Of a stretch of 64,000 bases of DNA, positions 20,267 through 30,743 are shown piece after piece. Each line of letters starts with the position of its first letter. The first letter of the stretch is position 1. Under the pieces are notes generated by a model, which worked only from the letters and a program-made list of their open reading frames with translations, was not told the DNA's origin and searched no databases. This DNA is from Sphaerulina vaccinii (Eukaryota; Ascomycota; Dothideomycetes; Mycosphaerellales; Mycosphaerellaceae). A program made the translations under genes and the position numbers. Where the stretch lies: NCBI GenBank assembly GCA_022570795.1, contig JAKUDP010000012.1, forward strand, positions 930,001 to 994,000. Reading direction: 5' to 3'.

Positions 20267-21145
20267 ATGACCACGATGTTCAAGGATATACTGCTGTACA
20301 ATGGGCAGAAATTGATGAAGAAGCTTGATGACAAGAGGCCCCCAACCGTTCCGCATCAGAATGTACCTTACATGAACACCACGATACCCGGGATGCCAAC
20401 ACATATGCACTATCCACCACCTAGACAAGAGCCATATGCTGCACCACAGTCTAGCCATGATATGAATTCTCATCCTCAAGGACCACCGCCTCCATATTTC
20501 GATGCTCAGGCGATAGCAGGCTCACGACAGGATGCCACCACATCTTCGCCCTCAAATGGTACACGAGGCTTCCTATCCTCTGTGCAGTCGCGTCTGGCTG
20601 CTTCGCTGATGCCCCCAAATCCACAAGCACTGCCAACATATCCAGGACAGCCACAATCAACTCTGCGAGCCAGCATCACAAAGGAGTTCGTCACAGATCT
20701 CTCGAATAGCCAACCCCTTATTGTCATATCCCAAGCCAATAAACACTCCAAATCACTTTTGAACTTGACTCGCTGGGGTGGACCTCTTCTAGGAACTGTC
20801 AAATACAGCGACTGGTCTTTCGGTATGGTCTTCACGCTTCATGGACATGAGTCGAAGATCAAGAACGAAGGTCAGCTTACAGACAAGTGGTGCTATCGCA
20901 CGACAGTCTTTGGCGGAGAGAAGTGGTGTTGGAAGATGAAAGATAGTAAGCACGGGGAGCTGAGGACTGAAGGTGGCGAGGTGATGGCAAAGCTGGCGAA
21001 GGGAGTGTTGACGATCGAGAGGGTTGATCTGAGTCACGCTGCCATTGACGAGATTATAGTTACTGCTTTTGCTGTTTGGGAGAAGAACAGACGTGACAAG
21101 AAAGAGGGAGAAGCTGTTGTTGAGGGCATGCTAGGTGGTGGCTGA
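20267..21145 (+). CDS. Proline-rich hypothetical protein, possible tubby/LURP-like C-terminal domain
   Basis: Single exon, 292 aa from ATG at 20267. The N-terminal half is Pro/Gln/Tyr-rich and disordered (PPPRQEPYAAPQSSHDMNSH). The C-terminal half, from about residue 135, looks like a beta-rich domain: SLLNLTRWGGPLLGTVKYSD, KWCYRTTVFGGEKWCWKMKD, then GVLTIERVDLSHAAIDEIIV and a final helix. That strand-rich order followed by one hydrophobic helix resembles fungal proteins assigned to the tubby C-terminal-like (LURP-one) fold; this is inference from pattern, not a firm assignment. It is convergent with the dehydrogenase downstream. Confidence 0.7.
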   Translation: MTTMFKDILLYNGQKLMKKLDDKRPPTVPHQNVPYMNTTIPGMPTHMHYPPPRQEPYAAPQSSHDMNSHPQGPPPPYFDAQAIAGSRQDATTSSPSNGTRGFLSSVQSRLAASLMPPNPQALPTYPGQPQSTLRASITKEFVTDLSNSQPLIVISQANKHSKSLLNLTRWGGPLLGTVKYSDWSFGMVFTLHGHESKIKNEGQLTDKWCYRTTVFGGEKWCWKMKDSKHGELRTEGGEVMAKLAKGVLTIERVDLSHAAIDEIIVTAFAVWEKNRRDKKEGEAVVEGMLGGG

Positions 21146-21206
21146 AAGCTTTCCACTTGTCATATAGAGTGCTATTCTTCTTCCTCTCAACAACAAGGTC
21201 ATTGAC

Positions 21207-22302
21207 TTAAGCAATCTTTCCAGGAACAAAAGGATGTCCAGCAGTAAGTCCACCACAAACCGCCCAAGCCTGCCCATTAACATAACTCGCCTCATCACTC
21301 CCCAAAAACAACGCAACTCTCGCCACCTCATCAGCAACACCACCTCTCATCAGCGGATTCAATTGTCCAATCTTCTTCTCACTTCCCCGTGCCCTAGCCA
21401 TCTCATACATAGGCGCAGTCATACCCGTCTCAATAATCCCCGGACAAATCGCATTACATCTAATCCCCGTCCCAGTAAGCTGATACGCACTCGTCTGCAT
21501 AATACTGATAACAGCAGCTTTACTCGCCGAGTAATCCGTAGCACCAGCATTCGATCTCATTCCCGCTGACGATGCGACGGAGACGATACTTCCTCCAGGA
21601 AACTTCTTCTCTGAACCAGTTTTCAACATTCCTCGTGCTCCATGCTTCACAGCCAGAAATACAGACAATGCATTGACTCTCATGACATCCATGAAATCGC
21701 TCGCGTTCCCTTCGAGTACAGAACCCATCGTGACACTAATTCCGGCATTCGCGAAGAAGACGTCTAGACGTCCGTAAGTCGCTAGACATTCGTCTACGAC
21801 ACCTGCGATATCGTCTTCTTCTCCGGCATCGACGCGCTTGGGGTGGACTTTACATCCGGGAAACTTTTGTTCGATTTCTCGTTTGTGGGTTGCTAAGTGT
21901 TCATCACGGTAGTCGCAGATATAGATTGCTTTGGCGCCGTTGTTGGCGAAGTGGTGGGCACTGGCGCGGCCGATTCCAAGAGGGGAGTTGCAGCCTGTTA
22001 TTATGATGACTTTGCCTTGGGTTCGTCTGTCTGAGCGTCAGTGGAAGGTTCTTGGTTGTGTGTGCTGAGGCTTGGGCTGTGTTCCATGTCCAGCTTCGAT
22101 GGAGGCATAACCTGGTAATATGGAAACAAGCTCGGACTTCTGGGCACGACAGAAGATATATGAAGATTACCTACGGTCCTTTCGAGTCTGCTGCGACTGT
22201 GGGAATGTTTGGTAAGTCTTCGAACTTGCCTTCGCTTCTGATCGGGTTCTGGAGTTGCTCGCTGAGAGCTTGGAGTCTCTTCTTTGGTGCTGAGGATGCC
22301 AT
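21207..22302 (-). CDS. Short-chain dehydrogenase/reductase (SDR)
   Basis: NAD(P)-dependent oxidoreductase of the classical SDR family; substrate unknown. Exons 22302-22175 and 22026-21207 with a 148-base intron (donor GTAGGT, acceptor CTCAGACAG) give 315 aa. The splice joins ...AADSKGP to RTQGKVIIITGCNSPLGIG, the expected N-terminal run into the Rossmann fold. Visible motifs: TGCNSPLGIG (cofactor loop), an acidic residue after the second strand (ICDYRDE, which favours NAD), FFANAGIS (NAG motif), SVASSAGM (catalytic Ser) and YSASKAA (catalytic Tyr/Lys). C-terminal CPGIIETGM and NGQAWAVCGGLTAG are also typical. No biosynthetic cluster surrounds it. Confidence 0.92.
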
Positions 22303-22617
22303 TGTCGTCTGTCTTGGACTGACTTCTGGGGCTGATCTTGATGTGATGATGGTGCGATGTCTTTGGTAGATGATATTACACTTGTTTCCAGATGTTCTTG
22401 TAAAGGTGATGTCTCTAGCGAGGTTGTCGCGAGATGTCGATCGTGCCTCGGTTCAGGAATCCAGCTTCTCATGTTGATGACATCTCCTCCGACTCGAGCT
22501 CATCAACATCAACATCAACATCAACATCATCATCATCAAGAACTGATCGGCTGACTCTGAAGATAGTGGACTGGGACGCTTGAGAAAGCACGCTTCCAAG
22601 TTCAAGACATGATTGAT
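22303..22617. other. Short intergenic stretch with ATC repeat
   Basis: 315 bases between two minus-strand genes. A CATCAA/CATCAT run lies at about 22500-22537. Nothing else is seen. Confidence 0.5.
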
Positions 22618-23167
22618 CTACCTTTTCATCGCATCATCTAGATCCTCCCATACAGCCCAGATCGCAAGTGCCAAAGCAGATAATAACAATGTCACGACCT
22701 TCCTAGCACTGAACCCTGTAGACGCAACAGAGCTCGAGAACAACGAGATGGCCATAGAACACAAAGTCACAGTAAGGTAGTCTACCACCATTAGTCTTCC
22801 AACAGACGTACTGGGAACATATTGACCTACACTTGGGTCCTGCTCGTATCATGCGTACTTGATTGACCTCACCACTTCTCTCCTTCACCAGCCTATACAA
22901 CACCCAGCCTTCTTGTACACCGAATATATCCTGATACATCTTCATTGTATACGAGCGTAGCTCGTGCCCGCCACCGACTGTCCACCTAATGCAAATATGA
23001 TCGACATTATCAGTTTCTGCAAAGTTGTGACAACTTCTCATGAGTTCGGATAAGAAGATGCGCACTTGTGAAGGCGTTGCACTTTCTTCGGGCAGAGATA
23101 GAAGCTGTGGCTCGGCTTCGATCTTCTGTCCATGTTGTTCAGCGTTACTGGCTCTCTCGTTAGGCAT
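22618..23167 (-). CDS. Small tail-anchored membrane protein, function unknown
   Basis: The first ATG is at 23167. Exons 23167-22831 and 22715-22618, with a 115-base intron (donor GTAGGT, acceptor CTACAG), give 144 aa. The soluble part is polar with a compact-looking core (QVRIFLSELMRSCHNFAETD, HICIRWTVGGGHELRSYTMK, GWVLYRLVKERSGEVNQVRM). Splicing adds WFSARKVVTLLLSALALAIW and a short acidic tail, which is a single C-terminal transmembrane helix. This suggests a tail-anchored protein with its N terminus in the cytosol. Without the splice the protein would end in an unrelated Cys-rich tail, so the intron is preferred. I do not recognise the family. Confidence 0.65.
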
Positions 23168-23206
23168 GATTGAATTCAAAAGGAAATGTCCCAGACGATT
23201 TCATCA

Positions 23207-24091
23207 TCAGAAGATAGAGAAACATATATTGTATGTTCTACAATATCGCCTCCATTGGCTTTCTTGGCTGTTACGCGGCTTTATCAAACACTTGACGCAT
23301 TGCCAAGCCAAGGAAACGTCTCTCGTGGTACTGTAGGCGACCAAATGTGCGATCTTCTCTCTGAGGCTCCTTTCTCTTCTCGAAAGGTGTTGTCCGGATG
23401 AGCAATGTCTTGGTTGGTGCTCACAGACAGAGATGCATCTGAGTTGAGAACACAAGATCCTGATGTTGGGTTGCTCATCCCGAGCCTCTAACGGGTGTAG
23501 TCTACGACCTGTATTGTTACCATTAGCATCGTTCCCTGCATACACGACGATCACGACTGACCCATAGATCCGCCTGTCCAGCTCCATCGCATCAAGCCAC
23601 TCTTCGCGTCCAGCCTCTGGCACAACGGCCTTTGCATGCAAAGCGAGGTCCCGCAGTTGAATCTCAGCCGTTCTTACTCGTTTCTCATAGACGTGCACCG
23701 CCGCGCGAGCCCACAGAAGAGTAAAGTGATCGGTGAGCATGAAACTTGGCTCTTTCAGCTCCACACGTATATTCTGCATTAACATGACATGCTCAGGAGG
23801 GAGTCTCTGCAGCCAGTCATCGAAAAGATACCCTCTGAGTGCGGTGCAGTCGAAGATGTGACTTGAGTAGTACATTTCTGCGGCTTTTGCTCGCGAAGAG
23901 CGATTGATTCGGAGTAGTGCTGGAACCCGAGGACGCCATAATCCAGTCCACAGTGATTGCCCGGCAGCAACAACCGTGCCTGGCTGGAAGACTGAGGCGA
24001 TGGTGAAGTCGAAGATTATGTCTTGTAATTCTTGCGGAAGCGCCCTGATGCGCTCTTCGATGAAAGTTCCTGCTGTATTCGATGGCTTCAT
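23207..24091 (-). CDS. F-box-like hypothetical protein
   Basis: ATG at 24091; the frame is open for 294 aa. The N terminus, ERIRALPQELQDIIFDFTIA, resembles the F-box or 2EXR-type helix found in many Dothideomycete proteins. It is followed by PRVPALLRINRSSRAKAAEM and a segment on the fate of helices (LQRLPPEHVMLMQNIRVELK, then WARAAVHVYEKRVRTAEIQL) typical of that group. If it is an F-box protein it would recruit targets to an SCF ubiquitin ligase; this is inference. The last 90 or so residues are Arg/Cys/His-rich and less convincing, and another frame is open over the same bases (23478-23284), so an unrecognised intron near 23520 is possible. Confidence 0.6.
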   Translation of the reverse strand: MKPSNTAGTFIEERIRALPQELQDIIFDFTIASVFQPGTVVAAGQSLWTGLWRPRVPALLRINRSSRAKAAEMYYSSHIFDCTALRGYLFDDWLQRLPPEHVMLMQNIRVELKEPSFMLTDHFTLLWARAAVHVYEKRVRTAEIQLRDLALHAKAVVPEAGREEWLDAMELDRRIYGSVVIVVYAGNDANGNNTGRRLHPLEARDEQPNIRILCSQLRCISVCEHQPRHCSSGQHLSRRERSLREKIAHLVAYSTTRDVSLAWQCVKCLIKPRNSQESQWRRYCRTYNICFSIF

Positions 24092-24415
24092 TGTGGATTG
24101 TGGTGTTGTATCGAGAGTGTGAAAGAATTCCTATCGTTAAGTTTTGTGGAGTGAGCGCCTAGCCTTGGCAGCATGTGCAAGGTGTGAGGATAGCGGTTGC
24201 TTAGGAGGCCTAGAAAGTATATTTGCACCTCATGCTAATGGTCTAGGTACTTACTGTATGGAATAGCAAAGTGAAGCAACGCGCTTCTCCTGCGAGGTCT
24301 TTATCGCAACCCAGGTTCGAGGTGACGGGCAATAAGACGAGTCGACACAAACTGCTCTGTGGGAGATTCCCTCCATCGCAGGTTCGTTATGCTTGATGCG
24401 CTTCTTCGCATCGCA
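24092..24415. other. Short intergenic stretch
   Basis: 324 bases between two minus-strand genes. No feature is recognised. Confidence 0.5.
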
Positions 24416-26543
24416 TCACTTCTTCGTGCTAATCCGCCGCCATCTAATCGGTCGACCGCCTTGCGCAATCGTTCCATGGCCATTGCTTCGACTCATCGTG
24501 CAGACCGGCACTTTCTCATGGGAGTGCATACTCGCCAGGGCGAAACTGTTAGTATTATGCCCGAAGTACAGCCACGCGCCGTCTTTCGTTCTCTTCACGC
24601 TCAGCATTCCAATGGCACTATTCGATTCAGAATGTTTCACGCTAGGATGACCCATGAAGTCCTTCTCGATGAAGCTTCTTATGGCGCTCTCCTCGATGCA
24701 TTCTTCAAACGTGCCCTTCTTGGTCTTCTTGTGGGAGTGGTAGATGCGATCGCTGCAGACCGAGGAGGCCATAGTGGTAGACATCTGTTCGCCAGTGCCG
24801 GAAGTAACGGTGGCGACTGTGGTCTTCTCTTCATCATCGTCCTCGACAGGCACAACTGTGGCGCCGATTCCGATCAAAGCCGCAGGTCCCACCCGACCTC
24901 GATGCTTCATGCCGATGCCGCCGGATGAGGCACCGCATGCGATGTTGCCGTACATATCAATGGCGATAGCCCCAACAGTGTCCGTGATATGGTCTTCGCC
25001 GTTGTTGGGACTGGGACCAGGTATCTTGCCTGGTTCATTTGGCATATGTCTTGGTTTAGATGACGAGGTCGGGTTAGAGGCTTCCTGTATGCGGGCTGTC
25101 TTGGCTGTGTCGACAAATTTTGTAGACGAGGTGGGAGCAGAGGCTTCATGAATGCGGGCTACCTTGGCTGTGTCGGCACCAAGAGCGTCATCGCTAGGCG
25201 GGCGGGATCGGGGAAGGGGCACATGCTCGGGCTCAGTGAACCATGCACCGGTGCTATGGGTGTGCGGTGGCGGCGGTGGTCGTGGTACCGTGCGACGTGT
25301 CCTAGAAGGGGGGCTGTGGCAGCCGTCGGTGCTGAGTCGTGCAGTGTCATCAGAGTCAGAAGCATATGACATATGCTGAGCCTCAGGCAAGCTTGATCGT
25401 AGCTGCGGCATGAGAAGCTCTTGGCCTTCATCTTCTTCAAATTCCGTATACCCTTCTGTCTCTCGTTCCTCCTCAAGGCTGTCGAAACCATCGTGAGTGC
25501 TTGCCCTCGGCGCGCGAAGAGGAACCAGCTTGGTTGACCCATTGGACTTATGGTGTTTCGCCATGTTCTGTAACGGTATGGAAGCTCCATTTGGATCACT
25601 GTACATGTCTGGGTGTGAGTCTGAGTCCTCAGGCGTGGTATCTGGCGACCCTGCAGCATCAATAATAGACACGCTGGACATCGGTGGGCCTCTGGATGAG
25701 GTAGACTCCTCCCGAAGGTCTGATGGCGGGGGCGACATGGGTTGCGCATCGTTGTACAGGGACTCCATCAAGGCCAACTCGCGTGATTCGTGGGCGTGGC
25801 GTTGGCGTTCGGCGTCATTGTAGTCGTGTGTTTGACGCATCAATTCGGTCTGGGAGTCGGTGTTCAACTTGCTGTACGAGATTGTCTGAGTGCGCTGATC
25901 ATGCCGATCGACCCTGTTGAGGTCGCCTCGCCACTTTTGCCATCGATGTCTGGCGAAAGGTGAAATCAGATAGTCGAATGGCATGATAGGCATACCGTGC
26001 TCGTCTGCAAATTGCTTTGCGCCTTCGCCTACTAAGAGATTTGGGGGGACTCGCCGTAGGGACAGAGATTGCGTGGAATGGTCGAGCACTTGCCGCGCTA
26101 GTGAGATGGGGTTCTTGATCTCTGCGAAAATCGTCAGCACTGGCCGTCATGCTCTTATGTTAGCAAGCTTACGAGCGACAGCACCAGCAGCACCGCTTCT
26201 GCCAAAGTGGTCCACCACGATAGCATCGCACTCTACCACGCCATCATAGCCTAGATTGCTGCCGAAGCCTGCATTGGTGATCTCGCGGTCTTCCAGAACA
26301 CGAATGGCGATTTCCACAGCATCCACTGCAGTGCCGCCACTCTGCATAAGCCGCATGGCTGTTTTGCATGCACTGTTTCACATTAGCCATTGGCCGCCAA
26401 ATCCTGACCAAGCACTTCACGTACTCCTCACACGCTTGCAAGTGGTGTAGTTCGTTGTCTTTGCTGTGGTATCCAGCTCCAGCGTGTACGAATATGCAGG
26501 CAAGATCTGTCTTTTGGCGCCCTGGCCTGGCATTTTTGAACAT
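24416..26543 (-). CDS. Taspase-like threonine aspartase (Ntn hydrolase, asparaginase-2 family)
   Basis: Family members cleave themselves before a Thr that becomes the catalytic nucleophile. Three exons are inferred: 26543-26425, 26372-26173 and 26121-24416 (introns 52 and 51 bases, donors GTACGT and GTAAGC), giving 674 aa. The splices produce FVHAGAGYHS, QACEDACKTAMRLMQSGG, TNAGFGSNLGYDGVVECDA and AVAQIKNPISLARQVLD, closely matching human taspase-1 order. The nucleophile is Thr488 in ITDTVGAIAIDMYGN, followed by ASSGGIGMKHRGRVGPAALIG. The chain N-terminal to Thr488 contains about 270 residues of Ser/Pro/Asp-rich linker (about 215-470), much longer than in human taspase-1 (420 aa in all). The core is complete, so autoprocessing is expected. 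Divergent from ARP3. Confidence 0.9.
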
Positions 26544-27237
26544 GGTGGAAGTCTTCTGCTTGATCTTGGCCGATGTCGAGGTTATCGTGTATCGAGGAAA
26601 AAGAGAGCTCGCGTGCCCACTCCAGCGGTATCGTAGGTGTATGGAAGTCGACAGCAGATGCTAGGAGATTGCAGAAATAGCTGACTATAAACGAGTGACT
26701 TGCTTCTGCTAGAGGGCACCTCAATGCCCCCGGAAGAATGTTATTGGTGAACGCTTGAGTGAAGTGGTGTCAGTCGAGAAGGTCGAGGTCAAAGATCAAA
26801 TTGGAAGTCGAGTTGGCAAAGATGGAGTCTTCTCGTGGTGCTCTTTCCTCAAAAAGGAAGGAAAGAGCAATATTTCGTGCCGCGATCCCGGCATAGTCGC
26901 ACCTTCACTTCCACATCCTCGTTCGTATATCGCCAGTCTAGCAGCTTCGCGTTCTTCGTTCAGCGCGACGAAGAGACGCTTCGGGGTGGCCTTCGAGGAC
27001 GGCGTTGTTGAAGAAAGGAAGAAGTCGAAGTGAAGCGCGAGGTGCCAACATCGACAGTCTTGGCGCCCCGCCTTCCAGAAACGCTCTCCCGCTGGAGTTG
27101 CGTAACTGCAGGCTGCAATCACTGTTCAACCTCATAGATCATCAAGTTAGGCGCATACATTGACACTTGGCGAGACACAGCATACACCTCTCCCATCTGG
27201 CACCCGGCGCTGGTCACCTCCAAGCAACACCGCCAAT
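26544..27237. other. Divergent promoter region, taspase/ARP3
   Basis: 694 bases between oppositely oriented starts. ORFs here lack ATG starts or domain signals; no gene is supported. Confidence 0.5.
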
Positions 27238-28720
27238 ATGGCGACCCAAACTCCAGCCGTTGTCATGGACAAGTATGCGCCAATGCCTCATGCCACACCA
27301 CCAGCATAGCTAACCACTTTCTAGCGGTACTGGATACTCGAAACTAGGCTTCGCAGGCAATGATTCTCCTTCCTTCGTCTTCCCGACCGCGATCGCCACG
27401 AAAGCCGCTGGGCAAGCAGGTGGCAGCTCTGGCTCAGGCAGACCAGCTGTAGCGAATAAGCCATCTTTTTTGACTGGAGGAGCTGGGCCAACAGGACATC
27501 TCTCAGGCAAGCGCGGAACCGAGGACTTGGACTTCTTCATTGGCGATGAGGCTCTTGCAGCTTCAGCTGGACCTGGTATGCATTGGCGTGGAAGATATGA
27601 AGATGAGAAAGCAACGGCTGATGTGAACAGGTTATGGCATACACTATCCTATACGGCATGGTCAGATCGAGAACTGGGTACGAGAATCATGTCAGAGGCC
27701 ATAAGAATCATCTAACGCAGTTCACAGGACCACATGGAGCGTTTCTGGTCGAACAGCATCTTCAAGTACCTACGAGTCGAGCCCGAAGACCACTTCTTTC
27801 TCCTCACCGAACCGCCACTCAACCCGCCCGAGAACCGCGAGAACACCGCCGAGATCATGTTCGAGTCCTTCAACTGTGCCGGGTTATATATTGCTGTGCA
27901 GGCTGTCCTTGCTCTAGCCGCATCATGGACTTCCTCGAAAGTGCAGGATCGATCATTGACAGGAACTGTGATCGATTCAGGTGAAGGTGTCACTCACGTT
28001 ATCCCAGTCGCAGAAGGATATGTCATTGGCAGTTCGATAAAGTCGATCCCCATTGCTGGACGAGACATCACATACTTTGTGCAGTCACTGCTACGAGATC
28101 GAGGGGAGCCGGACAGCAGCTTGAAGACGGCGGAGAAGATCAAGGAGGAGTTCTGCTATGTGTGCCCGGACATCGTGAAGGAGTTCCAAAGATACGACCG
28201 CGAGCCAGATGACCGTTTCAAGCAGTATGTTGTGCGACACTTGAACGGCCGCAGCGTGACCGTTGATGTCGGATACGAGCGCTTCCTGGCACCTGAGATC
28301 TTCTTCAACCCAGAGATCTACAGCTCCGACTTCCTTACACCTTTACCCAACATAGTCGACACAGTTATCCAAACCTCGCCAATCGATGTGCGAAGAGGTC
28401 TATACAAGAACATCGTGCTTTCCGGAGGTTCCACACTTTACAACCAGTTCGGACGAAGGCTGCAACGAGACATCAAGCACTTGGTGGACGTCAGGATTGC
28501 TTCATCAGAGGCGCGCGCAGGCAATGCAGCAAAGTCTGGAGGTCTGGACGTGCAAGTCATTACACACAAGAGGCAGCGACACGGTCCGTGGTTCGGTGGC
28601 TCATTGCTTGGATCGACACCAGAGTTCCGCAGCTATTGCCACACCAAGGCCGACTATGATGAGATAGGTCCTAGCATTGTTCGCAGATTTGCACTGCTCG
28701 GCGGTCCAGGTAGCACATAA
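27238..28720 (+). CDS. ARP3: Actin-related protein 3 (Arp2/3 complex)
   Basis: Subunit of the Arp2/3 complex that nucleates branched actin filaments at endocytic patches. Four exons are inferred: 27238-27272, 27325-27575, 27631-27677 and 27728-28720, with introns of 52, 55 and 50 bases, giving 441 aa (family about 420-450). The splices give MATQTPAVVMDNGTGYSKLG, then GPGYGIHYPIRHGQIENWDH and MERFWSNSIFKYL, the expected actin-fold order. Nucleotide-binding segments GTGYSKLGFAGN (phosphate 1), GTVIDSGEGVTHVIPVAEGY (phosphate 2) and NIVLSGGSTLYNQFGRRLQR (adenosine) are intact, as is WFGGSLLGSTPEF. An insertion rich in Gly/Ser/Ala (about residues 35-60) is typical of fungal Arp3. Confidence 0.96.
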
Positions 28721-29240
28721 GGCGATGCCCAAAGTGATCAGAACAACATTGAAGACACGATATATGCCTTCTCCGCGGCTTGTGGATGGTTGCAACGTGG
28801 TCGTGGTTGCAGGCTGCTGAGAGTGATAGATGGACACTACCAAAAGGTACTGCAGGCTCATCGCTGAGTGTCGGCGGCACGAACGTCGTGGAAAAGCGCA
28901 AGTTCAGCACGTAGAGATGAAATCGGACAAAGTGGAAGAACCAATTCTCTTCGCAGTCCTCCTAATATGCGATACTCTATAGGCTGCACAGCTACGAAGT
29001 TCCTGACCAGTCACTCTGATCAGCGTGGCTCTGCATCCTTCACAAACCCCTTCCATCCTTGCAGGCCCCTCTGGTACCGGCCCTGAGTGGCATACCAATC
29101 TTTGTAACCCGGTATCTTCATCCATTCTTCGTGCGAGGGGTGCGCAGACGGATCATACATCACCTGCTCCTCATCCTCCTCAGCATCATCACTTTCCCAA
29201 AATCATCAGCATGACAATCTCGTATATTTCCAGCTCTCGC
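28721..29240. other. Convergent intergenic stretch
   Basis: 520 bases between ARP3 (+) and the BTB gene (-). Only short ORFs are present; nothing supported. Confidence 0.5.
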
Positions 29241-30743
29241 TCACCAGTTATCGCGAACGGTCCGCTCCCAGGTTTCCCGATCTAGGAACTTTCCAGTATC
29301 GGTCAGAGTTGCGTGGAAAGTTGCGTTGGTCTGTTCGGTCGAGCAGCTTGTGTTGCCCTCGTGGCTGTGGTAGGTGCACATTGGTTTCACCCATCTCTGT
29401 CGAACTGTAAAGGAAGTAAGAAGGTAAGCATGTATCTCTGTAACGCGAATTTGTTTGAAGCTGGATGGTCTCTGAGCTCGTCACCCTGGTAGGCTCAAGC
29501 TCAGCGAGACATTGGTAATGGGGACGCGATCGGCTTACCTTTGTTCAGCTCGATGAGGGAGGAGTCTTTCTTGACGTGGTATTTCCGAGCGAGATCACGA
29601 AAGAAGTCTTTGTGAATATCTTCGCTGTAGTCCCAGAGCTCTTGGTCGACCTAGCATCGTTCTCGATAGTCAGCGTGTGCTTCGTTCCGTGCCTGTCTTG
29701 GGTGCTGGTGCCCTAGCTCATGCACGCTCGGAGAGAGACTTTCATGTGGGAAACGTGGTTGGTAGAACTTACATCCTTCATAATTACCATGTCAGTGACA
29801 AAGTTCCTGCCGCCAGAGTGGTCCGTGGTGCCATTGTAGATGACTGTGATGATGTCCACGACCCAGGAGACGACAGGCGTGAAGTCATTTGACACACAGC
29901 GCATATAGAGCGAATCGATCACTGCATTTTGAAACAGCGTATCTTGAATCTCTTCGCCAAGCACGTATGCAGTACCGAGAACGAAGTAGGCCTTGCTAGT
30001 CTCTTCCAGCGTGGCGTACTTGGAAGATGAGACGATACCTGGTGTACGGTTAGCGAGTATCTCCGAAATGGCGGAGATGGTTTGGAGGCCACTGTCTTTG
30101 AGCTCCTTGCCGCAGTGGGCTCGGGCTTAGTGAGACATATTCATGGCATGTGATCAAACGTCGGAAGACCTCTCCGAAGATTGGGTCTCAAGGCAAGGCA
30201 CTCTCTGTAGAGACGAAATAGCCTGGTCCTCCTGCGTCGACGGGGATGATGTCGACCTGCTTATAGGTTTAGAACGTTTGATCGCATGCCGTGAGACACT
30301 CTGTGGGCTATTCCTTCACTCACCATTATAGAGCCAGTCGATATATAGCTGGAATGCCTGCGGAGTTGTGTCCGGAAGGTCGACGACGGCTTTACCGTTC
30401 GACCACTCTGGCTTGGCCTTGGTCTGCATGTACCTGCATATAATCAGCAACTATCTCTGAAAAGGTGGAGACGTCTCGATGGCGATATGTCTTGGAGCTT
30501 GGTGCCGTGGCAGGCTCGAATTTCTTGAGATATTGGAATACGCCTGCAAAATGTTGCTTACTTCGAGGTCTTGCATAGGATGTCTTGCTGAACGAAGAGA
30601 TGTGTTGCTCTGCCAGTTGCTGTCTCGCCGACACGAATAGTGATGAGAGTCGGCATGGTCGTGGGTGGTTGGACTGGTGTGGTATCGGGATCTGAGTTTG
30701 TGGGTGCTGAAAGCCCCGGTCGAGCGATGTCCTTATTTGCCAT
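29241..30743 (-). CDS. BTB/POZ-domain protein, 277 aa, five exons
   Basis: BTB domains mediate dimerisation and cullin-3 or chromatin contacts; the target is unknown. Exons: 30743-30562, 30433-30324, 30038-29773, 29650-29539 and 29404-29241, with introns of 128, 285, 122 and 134 bases and consistent phases. Key joins: LFVQQDILCKTSK to YMQTKAKPEWS, DLPDTTPQAFQLYIDWLYNG, then GIVSSSKYATLEETSKAYFV and LGTAYVLGEEIQDTLFQNAV. That order (buried Asp at DILC, LPD..P.AF..Y..WLY, AYVLGE) is the common fungal BTB pattern. The C-terminal region (LWDYSEDIHKDFFRDLARK, later CTYHSHEGNTSC) continues to a TGA at 29241. Intron 2 is twice as long as its siblings because it holds a small inverted-repeat element (listed). 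Divergent from MLH1. Confidence 0.8.
30130..30298. mobile_element. MITE-like inverted-repeat element in BTB intron 2
   Basis: Arms CATGGCATGTGATCAAACGT (30142-30161) and ACGTTTGATCGCATGCCGTG (30274-30293) are inverted copies differing at two positions, both C/T-type. The 8-base word GTGAGACA occurs at 30130-30137 and again at 30291-30298, outside or at the edge of the arms, and could be a hAT-type target duplication, although the left arm is offset from it by four bases. Removing about 161 bases leaves an intron of about 124 bases, equal to the gene's other introns. No coding capacity. Confidence 0.5.

Noticed and set aside
24359..24928. 189-codon plus-strand ORF
   Set aside because: Antisense to the catalytic subunit region of the taspase-like gene.
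26796..27122. 108-codon minus ORF in the taspase/ARP3 interval
   Set aside because: Low-complexity composition, overlapped by open frames on both strands, and no recognisable domain.
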